Assembly: GCF_001043025.1 (NCBI RefSeq)
Contig: NZ_JYLD01000004.1
Span: 343,291-407,290, forward strand
Length of the DNA: 64,000 nucleotides
Source: Pseudomonas helleri
GTDB taxonomy: Bacteria; Pseudomonadota; Gammaproteobacteria; Pseudomonadales; Pseudomonadaceae
Direction of reading: 5' to 3'
Shown here piece by piece: positions 59,360 through 64,000 of this stretch. The translations under genes were made by a program, and so were the position numbers. Within the stretch, counting starts at the first letter, position 1. Each line of letters starts with the position of its first letter. The notes below the pieces were generated by a model. The model did not search any database. It was not told the DNA's origin and saw nothing but the letters and a program-made list of their open reading frames with translations.

Positions 59360-60424
59360 ATGTCCAACGTCACTTACAACGCCATCGGCTATGCCGCTCA
59401 AACCTCTTCAGCGCCACTTGCTCCGATGCAGTTCAACCGCCGCGCACCGCGCCCGGACGACGTAGCCATCGAAGTCCTGTACTGCGGCGTCTGCCACTCA
59501 GACATCCACCAGGCACGCAACGAGTGGGGCTTTGCGGTGTACCCGGTGATGCCGGGCCACGAGATCGTCGGCAAAGTCACCGCCATCGGCGACAAAGTCA
59601 CCAAGCACAAAGTCGGCGACCTGGTCGGTGTGGGTTGCATGGTTGACTCATGCCGCGAGTGCTCGGCCTGTAAAGAAGACCTGGAGCAATACTGCCTGGA
59701 AGGCGCGACCATGACCTACTGCACGCCAGACCGGGTCGACGGCACCAACACCATGGGCGGCTACTCGGACAGCATCGTGGTGAGCGAGCACTTTGTCGTG
59801 CGCATCCCTGAAAACCTCGACCCGGCCAGCGCTGCCCCGCTGCTGTGCGCCGGTATCACCACCTACTCTCCGCTGCAGCACTACGGCGTAGAAGCGGGCG
59901 ATAAAGTCGGCGTTCTGGGCATGGGCGGCCTGGGCCATATGGGCATCAAGTTTGCCAAGGCCATGGGCGCAGAAGTGACCTTGTTCACCCGCTCGGCGGC
60001 CAAGGCAGAAGAAGCCTACAAACAAGGTGCCGATCACGTGATCGTGTCCACCGACCCGGAGCAAATGAAAGCCGCTGCCGACCGCTTCGACTTCCTGCTG
60101 GACACCATCCCGGTTCCCCACGACCTCAACCCCTACCTCGAAACCCTGCGTTTTGATGGCGTGCACATCCTCGTGGGCCTGATCGAACCGGTCGACCCGG
60201 CACTGGATGCGTTCAACCTGGTGTTCAAGCGTCGCGTACTGGCTGGCTCGTTGATCGGCGGCATTGCTGAAACCCAAGAAATGCTCGACTTCAGCGCAGC
60301 CAACGGCATCACCTGCGACATCGAAATGCTCGACATCAAAAACATCAACGAGGCGTTCGAGCGCGTGGTGAAAGGCGACGTCAAATATCGCTTTGTGATC
60401 GACATGAAAACCCTGAAGGCTTAA
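59360..60424 (+). CDS. Zinc-dependent NADP alcohol/aldehyde reductase (YahK/CAD family)
   Basis: This 354-residue medium-chain dehydrogenase has the catalytic zinc ligands in EVLYCGVCHSDIHQARNEWG and MPGHEIVG, the structural zinc cysteines in CRECSACKEDLEQYC, and the nucleotide-binding loop VGVLGMGGLGHMGIKFAKAMG. It belongs to the cinnamyl-alcohol/YahK group that reduces a broad range of aldehydes with NADPH. The longer open frame to 59201 is not used. It is divergent from an AraC regulator and followed by a truncated REPIN. Confidence 0.94.
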   Translation: MSNVTYNAIGYAAQTSSAPLAPMQFNRRAPRPDDVAIEVLYCGVCHSDIHQARNEWGFAVYPVMPGHEIVGKVTAIGDKVTKHKVGDLVGVGCMVDSCRECSACKEDLEQYCLEGATMTYCTPDRVDGTNTMGGYSDSIVVSEHFVVRIPENLDPASAAPLLCAGITTYSPLQHYGVEAGDKVGVLGMGGLGHMGIKFAKAMGAEVTLFTRSAAKAEEAYKQGADHVIVSTDPEQMKAAADRFDFLLDTIPVPHDLNPYLETLRFDGVHILVGLIEPVDPALDAFNLVFKRRVLAGSLIGGIAETQEMLDFSAANGITCDIEMLDIKNINEAFERVVKGDVKYRFVIDMKTLKA

Positions 60425-60436
60425 CCACCGCCCCCT

Positions 60437-60491
60437 TGTAGGAGCGAGCTTGTCTCGCGATCTTTTGATCGTTAAATGATCGCGAGGCAAG
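60437..60491. repeat. REPIN type A with lost right end
   Basis: The left arm TGTAGGAGCGAGCTTGTCTC and the core are kept, but the right arm stops at GATCGCGAGGCAA; the outer GCTCGCTCCTACA is missing. It lies between convergent alcohol dehydrogenase and DUF1285 genes. Confidence 0.85.
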
Positions 60492-60500
60492 GACTGGGTT

Positions 60501-61067
60501 TTAGTCCGGCTCAGGCCCGATGACGAAGAATTCGCCGCTGCTCCACACACCCAGCCAGTTCTGGCCGTCGAGGGTGCGTGACACGGCCAATTCGACCAGT
60601 TGGTAGAACACGTTGCGATGGATCAACGCTTCCAGGTTACGCCGCACCAGCAGGTAAGGCGCGGGCTCTTGTGTCTTGGGGTCGATCTCGATGCGCAACG
60701 GGTGTTCTTTGTCTGCCGTGATCAGTTCGTCGACGTTGGTGTTAAAGCGCAGCACTTGCTGCTCGCCCTGCCCTTCTACTTCCAGGGTAACCGCGACAAA
60801 CGGCGCGTCATCGACGGTGATGCCCACTTTTTCCACGGGCGTGATTAAAAAGTAGTCATCGCCATCACGGCGAATAATGGTCGAGAACAGTTTGACCATT
60901 GGCTTGCGCCCAATCGGCGTGCCCATGTAGTACCAAGTGCCATCACGGGCGATGCGCATGTCGATATCGCCACAAAAAGCCGTGTCCCACAGATGAACCG
61001 GAGGCAGCCCCTTGTCGGCCTTGGGGATTTGCGCCAACAGGTTACTGACGTCTACCGGCTCACTCAT
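60501..61067 (-). CDS. DUF1285 family protein
   Basis: This 188-residue cytosolic protein has PPVHLWDTAFCGDIDMRIARDGTWYYMGTPIGRKPMVKLFSTIIRRDGDDYFLITPVEK, the diagnostic N-terminal part of DUF1285, and a second beta-rich repeat. It starts 15 bp after the stop of the DUF4823 gene on the same strand, so they are an operon. Function unknown; structures in the family show a two-domain beta fold. Confidence 0.9.
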   Translation of the reverse strand: MSEPVDVSNLLAQIPKADKGLPPVHLWDTAFCGDIDMRIARDGTWYYMGTPIGRKPMVKLFSTIIRRDGDDYFLITPVEKVGITVDDAPFVAVTLEVEGQGEQQVLRFNTNVDELITADKEHPLRIEIDPKTQEPAPYLLVRRNLEALIHRNVFYQLVELAVSRTLDGQNWLGVWSSGEFFVIGPEPD

Positions 61068-61082
61068 GCTGCTCTCCTCGAC

Positions 61083-61688
61083 TTATTGATCGCTCAAGCC
61101 TATCAAGCTGCGCGCGTACTTAGCCAGCGGCGGGCCGATCAGGTCTTCGGGCTTGTTGTCGTGGAACGTCAGCAAGCCGCCACGGCTGCGGATGGTCGCA
61201 GTGTCGATCAGGTACTGAGTGCTGGTTTCAATCAACATGACCTGGATCACGCCACTGTCGACACCCAGGCGGCTGATTTCTTCCTGATCGAGCCATTCGT
61301 CGCTGTTGCCAATACGGTCGTCCGCCCGGGCGAAACGGGTGTACAGCAGGTAGTGCGCACCAAAGCCGCGGGCTTCAGCCATGGCGGCGTCCAGCCCTTC
61401 CGGTGCTTTGGCCCGGCGCACCATGGGGAAGTATTCAACAAAGCCGTTAAAGGCTTCTTCGGCCACCACGTTGGGCCGCACATACGGGTCGCCCACAGGC
61501 GCGAACGGCCCTTGGGCGATGTAGATAAAGGAGTCTGGCTGAATGCGCAGCGAGTTGCTGCGGCGCGTATTGCTGTGATCGAGCAACCCGGCGTCGCTCA
61601 TCTGATAACGCACGCCCTCGCCCATGTCACTGACCGTCATACAGCCGCTCAGCGCCAAAACAGCCAGCCCCCCAACCAGACTACGCAT
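61083..61688 (-). CDS. DUF4823 lipoprotein
   Basis: This 201-residue lipoprotein has a lipobox LSGC (Cys16) and a mature domain with FIYIAQGPFAPVGDPYVRPNVVAEEAF, ARGFGAHYLLYTRFARADDRIGN and VIQVMLIETSTQYLIDTATIRSRGGLLTFHDNKPEDLI, matching DUF4823. The role is unknown; it is probably outer-membrane-anchored. It is transcribed with the DUF1285 gene. Confidence 0.9.
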   Translation of the reverse strand: MRSLVGGLAVLALSGCMTVSDMGEGVRYQMSDAGLLDHSNTRRSNSLRIQPDSFIYIAQGPFAPVGDPYVRPNVVAEEAFNGFVEYFPMVRRAKAPEGLDAAMAEARGFGAHYLLYTRFARADDRIGNSDEWLDQEEISRLGVDSGVIQVMLIETSTQYLIDTATIRSRGGLLTFHDNKPEDLIGPPLAKYARSLIGLSDQ

Positions 61689-61765
61689 TCTATTCTCCCA
61701 ATGGCCGGCGACAGAAAACCGGCGAATAGTCGCGTAATGCAGTTTGCGCGCCAGTTTGAGTGACT

Positions 61766-62734
61766 TCAGCCGCCGATAATCTTCATTACCGTGGCGCCAC
61801 CCGAGAAGGCGATGTCCTGCTTGTCGCCCAGAGCTTTCATCAGCAGCCCTTGCAGCGCTGGCAAGGCTTCGTGACGCGGCTTGTTAAGCAGGTCACCGAC
61901 ATAGTGACGATTGCTCGACGACAAACAGCCATGCAGCCAGCCCGTCGATGACAGGCGCAAACGCGAGCAGGTTCGACAGAACGGCACGCTTTCGTTGGCG
62001 ATGACGCCAAAATAGCCGTGACTCGGGATGTGATAGCGCACTGCCGTGGCATCCATGGGCGCGTCGGCTTGCAGGTATTCGTAACGTTCGCCGATCAACG
62101 CAAGCAATTGTTGCAGGCTGACGAACTGCTGCAAAAACCCGTTGCCGTCACTGGCCAAGTGCCCCATACGCATGAGTTCGATAAAACGCAGCTCGTATCC
62201 CTGCTCAAGGCAGTAGTCCAGCAAGGGCATGACTTGATCAAGGTTTTGCCCGCGCAGCGGCACCATATTGACCTTGATGTTCATGCCGGCGGCACGGGCT
62301 TGCCGCATCCCGTCGAGCACCGTCGGCAAATCGCCGCCACGGGCAATTCGGCGGAACGCCACAGGGTCGAGGGTATCCAGGGAAACGTTGAGTCGACGAA
62401 TGCCCGCGTCGAGCAGTAACGGCAATTTACGCGCAAGCAACTGGCCGTTTGTGGTCAGGCTGATATCACTCAAACCCAACTGGCCGACTTCACGCATAAA
62501 GGTTTCAAGCTTGGGACTGACCAACGGCTCGCCGCCGGTGATGCGCAAGCGTTCAATCCCGGCCGCTTCAATCAGGTAAGCGACCCCACGCACCATGGCT
62601 TCGGCCGACAGCTCGTCCTGCGCCGCGACCAGCCGCTTGCCGTTCGGCACACAGTAAGTGCAGGCGTAGTTACAGGCAGAGGTCAGACTGATACGCAAAT
62701 TGCGAAAGCGTCTGCCTTGGCGGTCAACAATCAT
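61766..62734 (-). CDS. moaA: GTP 3',8-cyclase MoaA (radical SAM)
   Basis: MoaA starts molybdenum-cofactor biosynthesis by rearranging GTP. The 322-residue protein has the radical SAM cluster cysteines C21, C25 and C28 (TSACNYACTYCVPNG), RITGGEPLV, the C-terminal second-cluster motif CRTCSRLRLSSTGWLHGC and the conserved C-terminal Gly-Gly, which is required for activity in the family. It stands without other moa genes here. Other pseudomonads carry a second MoaA elsewhere. Confidence 0.93.
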   Translation of the reverse strand: MIVDRQGRRFRNLRISLTSACNYACTYCVPNGKRLVAAQDELSAEAMVRGVAYLIEAAGIERLRITGGEPLVSPKLETFMREVGQLGLSDISLTTNGQLLARKLPLLLDAGIRRLNVSLDTLDPVAFRRIARGGDLPTVLDGMRQARAAGMNIKVNMVPLRGQNLDQVMPLLDYCLEQGYELRFIELMRMGHLASDGNGFLQQFVSLQQLLALIGERYEYLQADAPMDATAVRYHIPSHGYFGVIANESVPFCRTCSRLRLSSTGWLHGCLSSSNRHYVGDLLNKPRHEALPALQGLLMKALGDKQDIAFSGGATVMKIIGG

Positions 62735-62847
62735 GGAGGGCTCCGGCGCGGGGAATAAGGGCCGCAGCAGAACAGGACTGACGCGTCATGCTCTGCTACG
62801 ACCCAAGCCCGAGTATAGACCTGACGGCATTCGGCCACGTCAGGAAA

Positions 62848-63489
62848 TTACTCGACCGCAGGCGTGTCCGTGTCACGCTTGCGCTTGTTGCCCATGCGCA
62901 CGCCGATGTCCATCAGGAACTGGAAAAAGCCTTCCTGATCTTCCAGCACATTGCTCCAGAACGGCGAGTGATACAGCGCCACAGCGCCGTGCACCAACGC
63001 CCAGGCGGCGCAATAGTGGAAGTAAGGCGGGACATCTTCGAGCTTGCCTTCGCTGATCCGGCCTTTGATCAGCAGGGTCAGGTGTTCAAAGTTGGACGCG
63101 CGGATTTTGTGCAGTTCTTCAACCAGCTCAGGCACTTGGTTGCCTTTGACGACCTTTTCTTCCAGGCGATCAAACAGCCGATAGCGCTGAGGATCGCGCA
63201 TGCGGAATTCAAAGTAGGCACGTGACAGCGCCTCTTTGTCTTTATCCACATCTGCGGAGTGCAGCAACGTGTTCAAGTCACGTTCGTAGTCGAGCATCAG
63301 CCGCAGATAGATCTCGGCCTTGGACTTGAAGTGCTTGTAGATCGTGCCTTTGCCAATACCCACGGCATCAGCAATCATCTCGACGGTGACGCTGTCTTCA
63401 CCTTGTTCGAGGAACAGCTTGAGCGCGGTATCGAGAATTTCTTGCTCACGGCGACGAAACTCACGGACCTTACGGGGTTCTTTGTGCAT
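62848..63489 (-). CDS. TetR-family transcriptional regulator
   Basis: This 213-residue regulator has an N-terminal TetR HTH (REQEILDTALKLFLEQGEDSVTVEMIADAVGIGKGTIYKHFKSKAEIYLRLML) and a helical ligand domain (about 70-200) with a charged C-terminal tail (KRKRDTDTPAVE). The sequence is very close to what I recall for PA2957 of P. aeruginosa, whose targets include lipid-related genes according to some reports (not certain). The gene before the sRNA locus is the same in both. Confidence 0.92.
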   Translation of the reverse strand: MHKEPRKVREFRRREQEILDTALKLFLEQGEDSVTVEMIADAVGIGKGTIYKHFKSKAEIYLRLMLDYERDLNTLLHSADVDKDKEALSRAYFEFRMRDPQRYRLFDRLEEKVVKGNQVPELVEELHKIRASNFEHLTLLIKGRISEGKLEDVPPYFHYCAAWALVHGAVALYHSPFWSNVLEDQEGFFQFLMDIGVRMGNKRKRDTDTPAVE

Positions 63490-63693
63490 AAGAAAAGGTC
63501 TGTAGGGGTCAAAATAGAAGCGGAGTATTATGCATTAGTCACGCTAAATTGCACGGACCATCCTACCGCTGGATGTTTACAGCTGAACACAGAGCCACAG
63601 AAGCGTACTCAAACGAATTGCGAGTATTCCAAATCTGTTTAAAAAACGACCAATGCGTCACTGGACGTTCGACAAAGCTGACCAATACTTACC
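63490..63693 (+). promoter_or_regulatory. Intergenic region before the candidate small RNA
   Basis: No gene is seen. It contains the start region of the TetR gene and the presumed promoter of the small RNA. AATACT (63683-63688) is a -10-like hexamer placed about 7-12 nt before the first base-paired nucleotide of the RNA. Confidence 0.4.
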
Positions 63694-63810
63694 TTGTCGG
63701 CGTTACATCCCCCCAAATGCCACGCCGACATTTGAGGCGGCACTGGATGTGCACCTCTGTTTTACTCCTAATGGTCTTAACCCGGATTCCCCAGAGTCCG
63801 GGTTTTTTTT
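63694..63810 (+). ncRNA. rgsA: Probable RgsA-like small RNA
   Basis: The stretch opens with a perfect 8-bp stem GTCGGCGT (63696-63703) / ACGCCGAC (63722-63729) whose loop holds a CCCCCC run, then an unpaired middle, and ends in a strong Rho-independent terminator (63779-63810). There is no open frame with coding character. In P. aeruginosa the Gac/RpoS-dependent RNA RgsA lies next to the same TetR gene (PA2957/PA2958 region), as I recall. Length (about 115 nt) also agrees. The 5' end is inferred; the alternative is an unrelated small RNA. Confidence 0.65.
63779..63810 (+). terminator. Terminator of the candidate small RNA
   Basis: AACCCGGA-TTCCCCAGAG-TCCGGGTTTTTTTT: 8-bp stem with a run of eight T, no protein gene upstream on this strand. 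Confidence 0.93.
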
Positions 63811-63821
63811 GCATTTTTCTT

Positions 63822-63888
63822 TGTAGGAGCGAGCTTGCCTCGCGATCTTTTGATTTTCCAAAAGATCGCGAGGCAAGCTCGCTCCTAT
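63822..63888. repeat. REPIN type A, full copy
   Basis: TGTAGGAGCGAGCTTGCCTC left arm, GATCTTTTGATTTTCCAAAAGATC core and matching right arm ending CCTAT instead of CCTAC. It begins 12 bp after the small-RNA terminator. Confidence 0.92.
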
Positions 63889-64000
63889 GTATGGACTCGC
63901 CCCCCACTGTCAACCCGCTTTTGCCCACTGACACCCGGCTGCATCTATGTATAAGGCCTATTCTAGGAAGCCATAATCGGCTTCTGGCCAACATTTTATG
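63889..64000. other. End of window, no feature recognised
   Basis: These 112 bp hold no start codon with support and no tRNA or hairpin. They are probably the upstream part of a gene beyond the window. Confidence 0.4.

Noticed and set aside
1273..63888. CRISPR array made of the repeated palindromes
   Set aside because: The repeats are scattered singly over the window, are palindromic over their whole length and have no regular spacers or cas genes.
63689..63994. 101-codon minus-strand frame across the small RNA and REPIN
   Set aside because: It translates a REPIN (the ASRSFGKSKDREASSLL-type peptide seen at other REPINs too) and a terminator.

Overview
The window is chromosomal DNA from a gammaproteobacterium of the genus Pseudomonas. 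Three things point there: gene content and order recalled from P. aeruginosa (sagS, glutathione peroxidase, msrB, alaA, htpX; earP next to efp; etfBA divergent from the ETF-ubiquinone oxidoreductase gene), an EF-P with the arginine at position 32 that EarP rhamnosylates, and many REPIN-type palindromes that start with GTAG or GTGG. The species cannot be fixed from the sequence; a P. fluorescens/P. fragi-like lineage is a guess. There is no ribosomal RNA operon, prophage, insertion sequence or CRISPR array. The only tRNA is tRNA-Ser(GGA).

Layout. 0.2-2.7 kb: a three-gene YqjD/YqjE-like membrane operon and dGTPase. 3.1-14.3 kb: a signalling block with a BvgA/EvgA-like regulator, its BvgS-like hybrid kinase, a large Cache-HAMP-GAF-HD-GYP protein, msrC, an ATPase and a SagS-like hybrid kinase. 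15-24 kb: oxidative-damage and housekeeping genes (gpx, msrB, alaA, htpX, deaD, class II DAHP synthase). 24-32 kb: regulators, transporters, earP-efp and small conserved proteins. 32.7-39.8 kb: an aldehyde-type operon with a formaldehyde-activating-enzyme (Fae) homologue, an aldo/keto reductase, a semialdehyde dehydrogenase and an MFS transporter, followed by an OsmC-YcaO fusion gene. 40-43 kb: a small accessory island with three toxin-antitoxin modules and a duplicated 75-bp segment. 43.7-54.2 kb: tRNA-Ser, crotonase, acyltransferase, CorA, amidotransferase, small proteins, a MocR-type regulator and a lipoprotein/OmpA/substrate-binding-protein operon. 54.3-58.2 kb: etfBA and ETF-QO, with a strong candidate PsrA operator between them. 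58.2-64 kb: AraC regulator with divergent alcohol dehydrogenase, DUF1285 and DUF4823 genes, moaA, a TetR regulator and a probable RgsA-like small RNA.

How it fits together. The left third is rich in two-component and c-di-GMP signalling. Redox repair recurs (msrC, msrB, glutathione peroxidase). The ETF pair passes electrons from acyl-CoA dehydrogenases to ubiquinone and is probably controlled by fatty-acid signalling. The least understood block is the Fae-centred operon: no tetrahydromethanopterin genes are visible near it, so its substrate and cofactor are open. Start codons were moved from the longest open frame wherever a Shine-Dalgarno sequence or family alignment from memory supported a shorter protein. 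All homology calls are by recognition, not by database search.
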